DNA of 64,000 nucleotides, from the IMG/VR virus record IMGVR_UViG_3300046810_000322, positions 1 to 64,000 of that record. One strand, 5' to 3'. Positions 17,295-26,435 of this stretch are shown here, in pieces (within the stretch, counting starts at the first letter, position 1; each line of letters opens with the position of its first letter). Source of the DNA: a virus. The notes under the pieces are model-generated. The model searched no databases. It was not told the DNA's origin and worked only from the letters and a program-made list of their open reading frames with translations. Position numbers and translations under genes: made by a program.

Positions 17295-18848
17295 TTAAGC
17301 AGCTTTAGCGAAGCCGTACAGCTCTTTGCCTTCCTTCATGTCGCTCAGCAACGGGCCGTAAGCTACGGTGTTCAGGATCTTCTCGAACGGCCCCTTGTTG
17401 ATCTTGGCTGCTGCTTCAGGACCAACCAGCTTGTCGTACCAGTACGGATGGTAACCGCCGTGGTACATACGCCACAGGTCGATGGTCGACAGTTCTGGGA
17501 TTGGACTTTCACCCAAGCACCAGTAACCGCGCGTCTGGAGCAGAACAGTCCAGTCGTAGCCGCGTGCGGTCAAACCCTTGTGCAGCTCGTCTGGTGCCAC
17601 GAACCAACCTTCTTCCGTGACCCACGACCAGTGCTCTTCCATCTGCTTCATTTCCATCGTGAAGTTCAGCGCACGGCAGAACAATGGATCTTCATCGATC
17701 TTCGCTCGTACAGTGTTGCGGGTAGCAGTCACACCTGGATACAGATGCATGGCCATGATCGAACCGCCGCCGCCGGATACTTCCATGCCCCAGCGCTTAC
17801 GGGAACGCAAGTAGTGGAACTCGCTCAGCTCCGGCAGCACACCAGTCTTTTGCGAGACGAGGATTTCGTGCAACACACCCGATGGTCCACCTTTACTGCG
17901 CAGCTGCTTCAGCTTCGTCAGCTGCAGGTCGGAGTCTTTCGGACGGGCCGTCTTCGGATCGATTGGGTATTCCGGCTTCAGGTCGTCATCCCAGTACTTG
18001 TCCGATTGTTCAATCCACCAGCAATCGTGCGTGGCGAAGGTGAACTTGGAGGTAGCGCCCTTGAGTGCTTCGCCGGACGGCAGGTTCTTCAGCTGTTGGC
18101 GCGGTGGCGCATGTGGCGAGGCGCCGATGTCGGTGTTCTTACCGATCTGGGCGACCAGTACGGTGTAGTTGTTGGCCTGGATCGTGACGCGTGGCAGTTC
18201 GGACAGGAAGTTGGTCTTCACCAAACCTGCACGCATGTTCAGGATGTTCTGCGCGCCAGTGCCCAGTTCGGTCTTATCGCGAACAGCGTCCATGTCGTCG
18301 GTGTCGAAGTCGGTCAACGAATCGACGGCGCAGAATGTTGGAACGAACATCTTGAAGTGCGTCTTGCCACCACGGTCCATGAACGGCGTGTCGAAGCTGT
18401 TCTTGCGGTCCTTACGCTTGCCGTCCAGCCAGTCCTTGATCATGTCGAAGAACTTGTTGCCGCTGTACTGAACTTTGTTGGTCAGACTGAATCGACCAGC
18501 CGAGAACAGATCACGGTTGCACAGAACCTTGACGGCCATTTGCAGCTCGGTCATGCGTGGTTCGTTCTTGTTGATTTCGGTATCGTAGAAGATACCGGCG
18601 CTTGGCGTTTCGAAGGTCCAGGACGTTACCCGCCCCATGGCGGTGTACATGAACCATTCGGCCAGCGTCGACTTGCCGACGTTGCCCTTGGCAGCGATCC
18701 CCAGAATGTAGGAGAAACCACCAGAGAGAACGTTCTGGCGATGGATGCCTTTGTAATACGTGCCATTCAGGATATCAAACCCTGCCCCCACTGGAATGGA
18801 TGGATTGATATACGCTGCTGGCTGAAGGGTACCGGGTAATAAGCTCAC
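17295..18848 (-). CDS. RecA/RadA-like recombination ATPase (517 aa)
   Basis: A P-loop ATPase, probably acting in phage recombination or repair. Walker A is at residues 50-61 (GIAAKGNVGKST). A Walker B-like strand TFCAVDSL lies near 165-175, followed by a segment that includes NNYTVLVAQIGKN, resembling the RecA core strand and sensor regions. The C-terminal 200 residues are not recognisable. Length and neighbourhood (followed by a structural protein and then RNase H) resemble phiKZ gp152-gp155 from memory. The start is GTG, supported by GGAG 7 bases upstream. A DnaB-type helicase or other RecA-fold ATPase is the alternative. Confidence 0.65.
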   Translation of the reverse strand: MSLLPGTLQPAAYINPSIPVGAGFDILNGTYYKGIHRQNVLSGGFSYILGIAAKGNVGKSTLAEWFMYTAMGRVTSWTFETPSAGIFYDTEINKNEPRMTELQMAVKVLCNRDLFSAGRFSLTNKVQYSGNKFFDMIKDWLDGKRKDRKNSFDTPFMDRGGKTHFKMFVPTFCAVDSLTDFDTDDMDAVRDKTELGTGAQNILNMRAGLVKTNFLSELPRVTIQANNYTVLVAQIGKNTDIGASPHAPPRQQLKNLPSGEALKGATSKFTFATHDCWWIEQSDKYWDDDLKPEYPIDPKTARPKDSDLQLTKLKQLRSKGGPSGVLHEILVSQKTGVLPELSEFHYLRSRKRWGMEVSGGGGSIMAMHLYPGVTATRNTVRAKIDEDPLFCRALNFTMEMKQMEEHWSWVTEEGWFVAPDELHKGLTARGYDWTVLLQTRGYWCLGESPIPELSTIDLWRMYHGGYHPYWYDKLVGPEAAAKINKGPFEKILNTVAYGPLLSDMKEGKELYGFAKAA

Positions 18849-18998
18849 TGCTTGCTCCGTGTTCTATTGAATTCAAATGTTTGTTTTACTGCTACATGGC
18901 CAGATGATTGCTGGCCTTGGTTTAATTTTATGTAGATAATTCCGTTATGGATAACGGCGACAAGCCTCCTTGCCAACTTTTGTGAGACGATCATAATC
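18849..18998. promoter_or_regulatory. divergent intergenic region with a hairpin
   Basis: 150 bases between divergent starts. A 6-bp inverted repeat, GGCCAG at 18898-18903 and CTGGCC at 18911-18916, is followed by a T-rich stretch containing TTTTATG. No gene is visible. Promoters in both directions are expected, but no clear consensus can be picked out. Confidence 0.3.
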
Positions 18999-19856
18999 AT
19001 GCATTCCAAAACCCCACTCCTGACCATTGATCCGCTCCAAGAGATCAACCACCTGCGTAACGTCATCAGCCAGGAAGCCATCTCCATGGATGGCATCGTG
19101 AACTCGTTGCAAAATCTGATTCCGAGCATCCAGAAGCACTTCCATGGTTTCATCCAAGGCTTCGCCAAGAACGAACCTGCCATCCAGCTGAAGGGCAATG
19201 AACGCGACTTCATCAAGCAGTTGGATGGTCGTGTGTACCTGAACCTGGCACCACTGCTGGCATACGTTCCAGAAGGCATGGAAGGCAGCTACATGGAGTA
19301 TCTGCTGACACTGAAGGACGCAGTACAGCATTGCCATGACCGCACGCTGAAAACGCTGAACGACTATTCCGTTTACCTGGCGCAGATCATTACCAACCGC
19401 CAGATGAAGATGACGACCATGCCGCACGAAAGCATGTACGCCAAAATGGAACAAGAGCGTACTCAGCTGACCGTTCGTCTGGCCAAGCACTTCAAAGCGG
19501 GTTCGTCGAAAGCCGAATCAACCTACGGCGAAGTCGTGGCCCGTAATGCGGAATGGGTTGATGTCTTTCAGCTGGTCAATCAAATCGACCTGATGGCCAA
19601 CAGCATCCGCCGCGACGATCTGCACAAGAAAGCAGAAGAGTGCAACGCCCAGCTCAACACCATCATCAAACAGATCCGCAACAACGAGTTCGAAGGCGCC
19701 GGTCCTGAAGTGACCAACAACCTGTCGAACGGCGCGTACCAATCTGGCGCTGAACTGGAGCTGTTTGCAACGGTTTACTTCCGTGTCATCGTGGTCAACC
19801 AAGCCATCGCCGACACGATGAAGAAAGTCACCGACATCCTGAAGCAACAAAAGTAA
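18999..19856 (+). CDS. probable virion or DNA-metabolism-associated helical protein (285 aa)
   Basis: Predicted mostly alpha-helical with long amphipathic helices and no membrane segment. No family recognised. Its position between the RecA-like gene and the RNase H gene resembles phiKZ gp153, a virion protein, but only by memory of gene order. It is a single plus-strand gene between a divergent region and a bidirectional hairpin. Confidence 0.55.
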   Translation: MHSKTPLLTIDPLQEINHLRNVISQEAISMDGIVNSLQNLIPSIQKHFHGFIQGFAKNEPAIQLKGNERDFIKQLDGRVYLNLAPLLAYVPEGMEGSYMEYLLTLKDAVQHCHDRTLKTLNDYSVYLAQIITNRQMKMTTMPHESMYAKMEQERTQLTVRLAKHFKAGSSKAESTYGEVVARNAEWVDVFQLVNQIDLMANSIRRDDLHKKAEECNAQLNTIIKQIRNNEFEGAGPEVTNNLSNGAYQSGAELELFATVYFRVIVVNQAIADTMKKVTDILKQQK

Positions 19857-19912
19857 GGGCATAACCTCCCATCTATTCCCATTGGCGGGGAATAGATGGG
19901 GATTATGACGTC
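19857..19912. terminator. bidirectional hairpin with TATGCCC/TATGACGTC flanks
   Basis: A stem of at least 13 bp, CCCATCTATTCCC at 19868-19880 and its complement at 19887-19900, lies between convergent genes. Plus-strand tail: TTATGACGTC. Minus-strand tail: TTATGCCCTTA. It has no T-run and belongs to the recurrent hairpin family of this window. Confidence 0.65.
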
Positions 19913-19922
19913 TCGACGGATG

Positions 19923-20324
19923 CTAAGCACCCAACAGCGCAATGCGGTCTTTCAGGATCACCGAGATATCCTTTTCGATCTCTTCGGTGCTTCCGTAGTG
20001 CAGCCACTTCGGCATGCTGTTCAGGATGTTGCCAACAATGTGCGTGATGCGGTCGGAAGTGAACGAACCTTCCATGACATCTTCTTGGCAGATCTCATAC
20101 GACGTCTTACCGTTCCAGATCACCTTGGACAGGATAGCTGGAACAGCCAGTGCCGACTCGCCGGATTCCGATAATGCCAGAACCCGGTTCAGCTTGCTGA
20201 AGGTCTCTTGATCATACGTCGTTGCTCCTTTGAGCAGTGCTGCAAAGGACACCAGAAAGACCTGACGCTTGGTCTTTGTGGGCAGCCGTTTGTTCAGCTG
20301 TGAACTGACAAATTGCCTGAGCAT
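19923..20324 (-). CDS. unknown protein (133 aa)
   Basis: No family recognised. A basic N-terminus (SSQLNKRLPTKTKRQ) is followed by helical sequence. ATG with CGAGGAG upstream. It lies immediately downstream of the RNase H gene on the same strand and is probably cotranscribed with it. Confidence 0.6.
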   Translation of the reverse strand: MLRQFVSSQLNKRLPTKTKRQVFLVSFAALLKGATTYDQETFSKLNRVLALSESGESALAVPAILSKVIWNGKTSYEICQEDVMEGSFTSDRITHIVGNILNSMPKWLHYGSTEEIEKDISVILKDRIALLGA

Positions 20325-20372
20325 GATAGACTCCTCGAAGACACGGCTTCGTGTCGGTTAGTGCGCTTGACC

Positions 20373-21884
20373 TTAATTCAAAATCAAACGTAAGTTGCTG
20401 TAAGTGCCCGCCCAGATCCCACTTGCGCCCTTCACTTTAATGATGGTCGCGAATCGGAAGGCTTGTGGCTCTTCCAACCAGGTCACCAAACGAACTTCCG
20501 GTTCCATTTCTTCCAGTCGACGTAATGCATTGCGATCCAACAGATCTAAACCGAGCAGTAAATCGATGGTCGCTTGACGAATCGTGCCGTCTGGGTGACG
20601 GTGATTGACAACGGCCTCCATGTTGGACACCCCGACTTTGAATTCAGGGCGCAACTTGATGAAACGTTTCTCTTCGCCTTTCTTGTTGGTTTCAACGACA
20701 GACTCATAAATTAACGGAGTCAGATCAGTTGTCACCATTTCGGAGTTACCGGCCTCGTAGTCATCGAGGATTTGCTTCAGCTGACTCAGCTCGTTCACAC
20801 AACGCTGGATCAACAGCGGTGGGTTGTGTTCGCGGGTCACCAGTTCTTCACGGTTTGTGGTCACTGCGTCGAGATGGCTGGTCGATTGCGGTGGTTTGTT
20901 CAGCGGGATGTGGCCGTACTGACTGATCATGTCATGCACGTCTTTGCGGTAGATGTAATCCAGGCGCGCAATCATCACCGTGTCATCACCGTCGGCCAAA
21001 CGACAACTGTGATTACGGACTTCTTCCAGCACCTTCTCTGGCTGTTCCAGACGGATGTAGGCGTATGCGCCGTTAGCCATGCGCTTGCCAGCCAGATCAT
21101 CTTCCTTGTCGTGCTCGCCGATGCAGTACTCGCCCGGCGTGTTGTGGTCGAGCACCGTGTTGTAGTACATACGGCGATGGCTGATGAAGGGATGCCGTTC
21201 GGTATCGTACTTCCAGTAACCTTCCGGTGGTGTCAGGTCGATGGCCTTGGCGTAGATGCCGTTGGTGGCGTGGCGCATACCAACGAAAGCCAGATCATCC
21301 ACGATGCCGTTACCGAAGTTCCCTTCGACGTGACCTTCATTCCAGTTGATCGCCATGTCGATGCCCTTGGCTTTCACTTCGTCGTACAGTTCGATGTATT
21401 CCTTCCACATCTCAACGTTAGCCGGTGGCTGACGATCTGCCTTGAGCCAACCATTCTGACGCCACTTCAGTGCATGGGAGAAGCCGCCCGTGACGTATTT
21501 ACTGTCGGTCCAGATACGGACACGCTTGATGTCGTGATCCAATGCCACACGGAGGGCTTCTATGGCCCCGCGCAGCTCACCTTGGTTGTTCGTGCTGCCA
21601 CGCACAGGGTCTGGCTTCAGACCGCCGTAGCCGTCGACGTAGAACAGCGGCGTGACGAGTGGGGTATTTGGTTGTGCGGCTTTGTCCGTCTTAGACATGT
21701 AGTCATTCGACGTCAAGACGTAGTCTGGGTTGCCGGTCCCTTTGGTTGGTGGAACATCTTCGTAGATGTAACCATGGATGCCCCAGCCAGCGAATCCTGG
21801 ATTAGGGCGAGCCGAGCCGTCGGAGTGAATCATCAAGCCGATCATTCCGCGTTCTTTTACTTCGGTCTTCTTCTTTTCAGCCAT
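20373..21884 (-). CDS. ribonuclease H with a large C-terminal extension (503 aa)
   Basis: The N-terminal 205 residues form a type 1 RNase H fold with all catalytic carboxylates visible: D22 in IHSDGSARPNPG, E103 in NNQGELRG, D127 in RIWTDSKYV, and D196/D197 in GNGIVDDLA, plus H185 in EGHVEG. It would remove RNA from RNA-DNA hybrids during phage replication. The remaining 300 residues have no recognised domain. phiKZ gp155 is a comparable RNase H protein (from memory). The ATG at 21884 has AGGT upstream; the longer frame runs back through a hairpin terminator. Confidence 0.85.
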   Translation of the reverse strand: MAEKKKTEVKERGMIGLMIHSDGSARPNPGFAGWGIHGYIYEDVPPTKGTGNPDYVLTSNDYMSKTDKAAQPNTPLVTPLFYVDGYGGLKPDPVRGSTNNQGELRGAIEALRVALDHDIKRVRIWTDSKYVTGGFSHALKWRQNGWLKADRQPPANVEMWKEYIELYDEVKAKGIDMAINWNEGHVEGNFGNGIVDDLAFVGMRHATNGIYAKAIDLTPPEGYWKYDTERHPFISHRRMYYNTVLDHNTPGEYCIGEHDKEDDLAGKRMANGAYAYIRLEQPEKVLEEVRNHSCRLADGDDTVMIARLDYIYRKDVHDMISQYGHIPLNKPPQSTSHLDAVTTNREELVTREHNPPLLIQRCVNELSQLKQILDDYEAGNSEMVTTDLTPLIYESVVETNKKGEEKRFIKLRPEFKVGVSNMEAVVNHRHPDGTIRQATIDLLLGLDLLDRNALRRLEEMEPEVRLVTWLEEPQAFRFATIIKVKGASGIWAGTYSNLRLILN

Positions 21885-21910
21885 TACTTTACCTATCAGG
21901 AAAATGTTGA

Positions 21911-21966
21911 GAGCATACTGGTCTAGAGGATGACGACGCGGGATAAAAAACCACGTTGTCATCCTC
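21911..21966 (-). terminator. hairpin terminator with TATGCTC tail
   Basis: On the minus strand a 9-bp stem, GAGGATGAC and GTCATCCTC (plus positions 21958-21966 and 21926-21934), encloses a loop with a T6 run and a possible inner stem, and is followed by CCAGTATGCTC. It separates the lipoprotein gene from the RNase H gene and shares the TATGC box with the other hairpins. Confidence 0.5.
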
Positions 21967-21969
21967 GAC

Positions 21970-22419
21970 TCATTTGCTGATCACATCGCACTTCTCGTAG
22001 AAGTTCATTTGGGTCTTGCGGTGTTGCTTGCGGATGTCACTGATGTACGCCCGCAAGTCATCAATGTGCTTACGTTCGATGGCTTCAATCTCAGCGACGC
22101 CATGTGCTGCCTGCAACGCTTTGGAGGGGATCTCCGGTGGACGAGGCATCGCGTAGTACGGCGTTACCTCGCACTTGCCTTTCGGCTTACTGGAGACGAC
22201 AGGTGTTGCTTCTGGAGGGGGAATGCTGGGGATGTTGATTTGGAGCGGCATATGCTCGTCTTCATCATCACCGTCATCCTTCTTTGGGGTAGCGTCAGGT
22301 TTTGCTTTGGTGATGGTGTACGTATTGAAGCTGTTGTTAAAGCTCCCGCAACTCGATACGCACACTGCACCAAAAAAGAGCAGGGTTATGTTGGTAAGAC
22401 CTACGACAAAGCGTTTCAT
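21970..22419 (-). CDS. lipoprotein, possible second outer-membrane spanin
   Basis: 149 residues. A basic start (MKRFVVGL) and hydrophobic stretch end in a lipobox, VSSC, followed by an Asn/Ser-rich linker; this is a signal-peptidase II lipoprotein. The mature part has a Pro-rich stretch (MPRPPEIPSKAL) and a helical C-terminal half with a terminal Cys, a layout similar to Rz1-type spanins. Its upstream neighbour is a single-pass membrane protein, again as in spanin pairs, but the genes do not overlap. The ATG at 22419 has GAGGA upstream; earlier in-frame starts lack one. A general envelope lipoprotein is the alternative. Confidence 0.6.
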   Translation of the reverse strand: MKRFVVGLTNITLLFFGAVCVSSCGSFNNSFNTYTITKAKPDATPKKDDGDDEDEHMPLQINIPSIPPPEATPVVSSKPKGKCEVTPYYAMPRPPEIPSKALQAAHGVAEIEAIERKHIDDLRAYISDIRKQHRKTQMNFYEKCDVISK

Positions 22420-22442
22420 GCTTGTTTTCCTCATTAGCAAGA

Positions 22443-22886
22443 TTAATGTTCAGCGGCTTCTCTTTGACGCATCCGTTCAAACTCAGCCTTGATTTCAGCT
22501 GCAGCATCCGGTTCCGGCTTGACCGCGGTATCACTCTTTGCTACGCGTGGCGGTTTGTTCTTCACTTCAGTAACAACTTCTGAATTGTTATTACCGAGCG
22601 GATGCTTGGCTGTGCTCTCTACGCCTTTACCAGCAAGCACGACTTGATACTTCTTTTCCAGTTCTTGCTTGGCGCGTGAGAGTTCTAAATAGTTAAACGC
22701 CATCGAGCCGACCTTGACAACCAAGATCAGGTTAGCGATGAGCGAAGCGGTCACGACAATCCCGAGGATAGTTTTGCCGCGGTTTTCCTTGAAAGCTTGC
22801 TTCCAGGACTTCTTACCAATGAGCATCTCTTTGATGAATGGCATCAGGTAAGGAATGACTTTGAATATGACAACGAAGAAAGACAT
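22443..22886 (-). CDS. single-pass membrane protein (147 aa)
   Basis: Residues about 40-62 (KTILGIVVTASLIANLILVV) are a clear transmembrane segment, preceded by a basic, partly hydrophobic N-terminus and followed by a charged helix (SRAKQELEKKYQVV) and a flexible C-terminus. Together with the lipoprotein just downstream it could be a second spanin-like pair, or the pair may serve another envelope function. Family not recognised. Confidence 0.6.
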   Translation of the reverse strand: MSFFVVIFKVIPYLMPFIKEMLIGKKSWKQAFKENRGKTILGIVVTASLIANLILVVKVGSMAFNYLELSRAKQELEKKYQVVLAGKGVESTAKHPLGNNNSEVVTEVKNKPPRVAKSDTAVKPEPDAAAEIKAEFERMRQREAAEH

Positions 22887-23000
22887 CCTTTTATCCTTTA
22901 GGTTATTTTATAGACACAGGGCCATTATTCTACCAGTGAACTGGGGGAACCTGGGCCTCTTATTACTTTTTTCACCACGCCAAGTTGGCAGGAGAATTCG

Positions 23001-24314
23001 ATGTATGCACTGAAAGGCTTTATCTCTAACACCCCCTTCTCCGACAACACCCCTGGTGCGAAGGCGAAACTGGGTGAGCTGTCGAAGCACAGCCGGACAT
23101 TCTCGCGTGAGTCGGGCGAGTACAGCGATCAGGACATTGCGCCTAATCTGACCCTCACGACGTTCATCTCCAAGAACGGCGATGTATCGGTTGAGATGCC
23201 CGCGCTGATCACCAAACAAACGTTGGAGGTGGCCAACTTCATTTATGCTCAGACGCTGGGCGGCCAACTGGATATCCTGCCAGCGGTGATGCTGGAAAAT
23301 CTGCTGACGGACTTCGTTGGCAAAGCAAGCGAGTTCGAGTGCGGTAACATGGTGTCGAATGGCGTATACACGCTGCCTGAATGGGTGTCGTGGAAATGCT
23401 TGAACGACCCGGCTCATCCAGACAATTTCCTGAAGGTCTGGTTCGTCGATAACAGCTTCCAGCAGCAGTACGACGAATACGAAATCTACGTGATCCCGCC
23501 GCTGGCGGTCTTGAATAACTTCTTCAAGCCTGGCAGCGAAGTGGAAGCCATGATTGATAACCTGACCAGTTCCGATACCATGGAACGGATTCAGGCTGCC
23601 AAGGCAGGTTATCCAGAAACGGTAGTACGGACCAATACGTACAACTATATCGACCCGCTGAATTCGGCGCACGTGGTGCCAACCGACTGGAGTGTGTTGA
23701 TCTACGGCGCCGCTGGCGACAACGTGGACGCGATCAAAGATGCACTGATGGCCTACATCCTGGCTAACAGCACGCATACCCGCAATGAATGGACGAAGAT
23801 CTTCCCGGACATTTTCAAGCGCACGGAATTCATTCTGTTGCCTTTGTGGGATCAGTACGCGATTCCTAATCGCGAGCTGGCGACTGGCATTTACTCGCCA
23901 CAGATCCAATTGGCAACAGTAGTTTCCAAAATGAAACAATTCGCCACGCAATACCCAGAGGCTCATATTGATTCGCATCTGACGATGATGGGTCATCCAT
24001 ACCGCTCTTTGGCGCTGGTTTCTATCGGCTCTCCGGACAACCGGAATACCCAGTTCAAGCTGTTGGATATCTTCCCAGATCTGATCGCAGTCTCGTCAAC
24101 TTCGGTCGATTTCAACCGCATGAGCCAGATCACTCAGGACTGGGCATCCATGTTGGCCAACATGCTGGTGACTGCAGAAAGCATGAGCGAGTTCGCCAGC
24201 ATCCCAAGCGGCATGATGAAGGTGACCCGCGACGGCATCCTGTACCTGACAAAGAGCTACCGCAACATCAACTACCTGATGGTGGCGAAATCGAACCTGA
24301 ATGAGGTTGGCTAA
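23001..24314 (+). CDS. probable virion structural protein (437 aa)
   Basis: Not a family I can name with certainty. Soluble, mixed alpha/beta, no repeats. It is the first of three plus-strand genes with TAATG-type coupling (its stop overlaps the next start by one base), a layout typical of jumbo-phage structural operons. ATG at 23001 with AGGAG upstream. No enzymatic motif is visible. Confidence 0.55.
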   Translation: MYALKGFISNTPFSDNTPGAKAKLGELSKHSRTFSRESGEYSDQDIAPNLTLTTFISKNGDVSVEMPALITKQTLEVANFIYAQTLGGQLDILPAVMLENLLTDFVGKASEFECGNMVSNGVYTLPEWVSWKCLNDPAHPDNFLKVWFVDNSFQQQYDEYEIYVIPPLAVLNNFFKPGSEVEAMIDNLTSSDTMERIQAAKAGYPETVVRTNTYNYIDPLNSAHVVPTDWSVLIYGAAGDNVDAIKDALMAYILANSTHTRNEWTKIFPDIFKRTEFILLPLWDQYAIPNRELATGIYSPQIQLATVVSKMKQFATQYPEAHIDSHLTMMGHPYRSLALVSIGSPDNRNTQFKLLDIFPDLIAVSSTSVDFNRMSQITQDWASMLANMLVTAESMSEFASIPSGMMKVTRDGILYLTKSYRNINYLMVAKSNLNEVG

Positions 24315-24943
24315 TGGCAACAGCTTACCTTCTCCCTAACATCGGGGCGACGGGGGCGATCAAACTGGCGGCGCCATTTGAAGCAATGTGCGCACCCAAC
24401 GTCCCTTACCGGGTCAGCGGGCTGCGCACATTCCAAGATGTTGTCGCCGATGGTAAAGATCCCTACCTCGTCCACTACGAACCATACGGCATTACAGATG
24501 CCAAGTACATCCAAGATGCGTCGGATGATGTCTGCATTGTTTCTCTGACGTCACCATCTGGCGACACAGTGACGGTGCCGAATAGCTATCTGCTCTCGTT
24601 GCCGGTGTCGACTGGCATACCCTACGCTACCATGATGGTCGGTATCAATCTGGGTGCCCTTCCAATGGACTTGAGTCTGTCGTACTTCATGACCACGGTG
24701 AAACAGTTGGCCCATGACTTGCTCGGCATTAACAATGCTGATGTTAAAGCCATCAAGGGTTCGTCCGAAACGTATGTATCGCTCGCTGACGCTAATTCCA
24801 TTGAAGCAGCCCGTAAGGTGATCATGGAAACTGTCGTGACGGATGCAGCTAAGCTGCGTGCCTCGGAAGAAGCACGTGCGGCACTACAGGCCATTAACAG
24901 CGACCTGGAAGCATATATCTTAACCCGCCTACCACCTCCGTAG
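24314..24943 (+). CDS. probable virion structural protein (209 aa)
   Basis: No family recognised. The N-terminal 110 residues look beta-rich and the C-terminal half helical (AARKVIMETVVTDAAKLR). Translationally coupled to the upstream structural gene by the TAATG overlap, so the two products are probably needed together. Confidence 0.55.
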   Translation: MATAYLLPNIGATGAIKLAAPFEAMCAPNVPYRVSGLRTFQDVVADGKDPYLVHYEPYGITDAKYIQDASDDVCIVSLTSPSGDTVTVPNSYLLSLPVSTGIPYATMMVGINLGALPMDLSLSYFMTTVKQLAHDLLGINNADVKAIKGSSETYVSLADANSIEAARKVIMETVVTDAAKLRASEEARAALQAINSDLEAYILTRLPPP

Positions 24944-24950
24944 AGAAACC

Positions 24951-26387
24951 ATGCAAAGACATTTTCAACCGCCCTCTAGTCCGACAGTTACTTTGTCGGT
25001 CGAAGAAGAGGCAATTGCCGCCGACGAACAAAACCAGATCGTTGCCGATCTGGCAGAAGTAACACAAGAAACTGGTCGTGTCTCCGATATGGAAGCCACG
25101 ATGGCTGATGCCCGCACAGCAGTAATGTCCACTGCCGAAGTTACCCCCGTTGAAGTTCAGCTGGTAGCAGCTGTCGCCGACATGGCTGTGGCTGGTACGG
25201 ATGCTAATCCAGATGACGTAATTGTTATCCCAGGAGAAGGTGTCACAACCGAAGGTATCATCTCGGCAGTCAGCTCACGGCTGGCTAGCTTCTGGAAAAC
25301 CATCCGTGAATTGATTAGTAAAGCGATGGATTACATCGTCTCTTTCTTCAAGAAAGTGGGTCAGCTGATCGGCATTGGCAAACAGAAAGAGAAGAAACTG
25401 GAAGAAGCTTTGCAAAAAGAAGCCATGGTGAAGAAAGCGAAGCCGGAAGAATTGGCTGAGTTCAAGAAGGTACACCATACTCCAACGCCAGTTTCATCGC
25501 ATCACGCCCCAGCTCACGTTACGGCGCCGACAGTAACGGCTGGTTCGCTTGTTTCATCCCAGCCGGGTATCGAACAAACCGCCAAACATGCTCCGGTTAC
25601 TTTCATCGATCTGCATGGCGTTGACATCTCCTATCTCCACCTGCCTGGTAAACCAATCAGCAGCGAGACGTTCGAGAAAGATTTTGGTCTGCTCGATACC
25701 TTGATTGGTGACGCCATTCATGTGGTGCTCGATAAAAGCACCACCATGGCAAGAAGGATTACCGGACAGGCGACGCACATCGCTTCGAATCATGACAATC
25801 TGCAGAACATCGCTGATGAAATAGTCAGCAGTTATGCCGAGTATGTTAATTCTATCATGTCATCTCTGGGCGTTGACTCACAGACGCAGGAGTTTCCCTT
25901 TACTCTAGGCGGTATCATGGTTGGCAGCCATCACACCAAAAAAGAGAAGATCGGCGAACACGAAGTTGGCCCTATCCAGGCTCGTCGTTATTCTCATGGC
26001 GCCGAGCCAAGTGGAGCTAACATCAAAGCACTCGACGAAGCACAGTGCAAACGCGTGCTGGCGGTCGCCCAAGACTGGACGATGTTCCTGGAAGATAAAA
26101 CAACGGAACGTCGTGTTGACAGACTCAGTGGTGTGGTCGAAGCCATGATGAAAGCAATTGATAAGATTGCTACCATGCCTACACCGGAAGGTGTGGACGC
26201 GACGGCGTTTGATGAAAACCGTCGCGCGGCAATCAAAGTTGCAAACTGGTTGAGTATGTCGGCCAGCAGCACAGTGACTAACCTGATGGTCTGGGGGTCG
26301 CGTGCGATAGCTGCCGGTGTTGGCTACGCTGTACAGTCGACCGATCTGCGTATCAACAACATCGTCGAAGAAAAACAAGTGGCATAA
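24951..26387 (+). CDS. probable internal head protein (478 aa)
   Basis: The acidic, Ala/Val-rich first 105 residues resemble a cleavable propeptide. They are followed by an aromatic amphipathic helix (SRLASFWKTIRELISKAMDY) and a Lys-rich stretch (KQKEKKLEEALQKEAMVKK), then a Pro/His-rich linker. The C-terminal 270 residues are helical. Large phages often have internal core or inner-body proteins with this plan, processed by a head protease. This is inference; no diagnostic motif is seen. The gene ends at a bidirectional hairpin. Confidence 0.5.
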   Translation: MQRHFQPPSSPTVTLSVEEEAIAADEQNQIVADLAEVTQETGRVSDMEATMADARTAVMSTAEVTPVEVQLVAAVADMAVAGTDANPDDVIVIPGEGVTTEGIISAVSSRLASFWKTIRELISKAMDYIVSFFKKVGQLIGIGKQKEKKLEEALQKEAMVKKAKPEELAEFKKVHHTPTPVSSHHAPAHVTAPTVTAGSLVSSQPGIEQTAKHAPVTFIDLHGVDISYLHLPGKPISSETFEKDFGLLDTLIGDAIHVVLDKSTTMARRITGQATHIASNHDNLQNIADEIVSSYAEYVNSIMSSLGVDSQTQEFPFTLGGIMVGSHHTKKEKIGEHEVGPIQARRYSHGAEPSGANIKALDEAQCKRVLAVAQDWTMFLEDKTTERRVDRLSGVVEAMMKAIDKIATMPTPEGVDATAFDENRRAAIKVANWLSMSASSTVTNLMVWGSRAIAAGVGYAVQSTDLRINNIVEEKQVA

Positions 26388-26390
26388 GCG

Positions 26391-26435
26391 CCATAGCTCC
26401 CGCTACCCCTTCGGGTAGCGGGAGTGTATGCCGTT
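26391..26435. terminator. bidirectional hairpin with TATGCCGTTA tail
   Basis: A perfect 12-bp stem, CTCCCGCTACCC at 26397-26408 and its complement at 26413-26424, with loop CTTC, followed by TGTATGCCGTTA. The identical 12-base stem sequence is used again at 41365-41391, 15 kb away. Located between convergent genes. Confidence 0.7.

Noticed and set aside
17448-18839. 463-codon plus-strand open frame
   Set aside because: Antisense to the RecA-like ATPase; composition dominated by Val, His, Arg and Gln, typical of a mirror frame.
20772-21926. 384-codon plus-strand open frame
   Set aside because: Antisense to RNase H, whose catalytic residues are intact.
22908-23996. 362-codon minus-strand open frame
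   Set aside because: Antisense to the coupled structural gene at 23001 and lacking a start signal.
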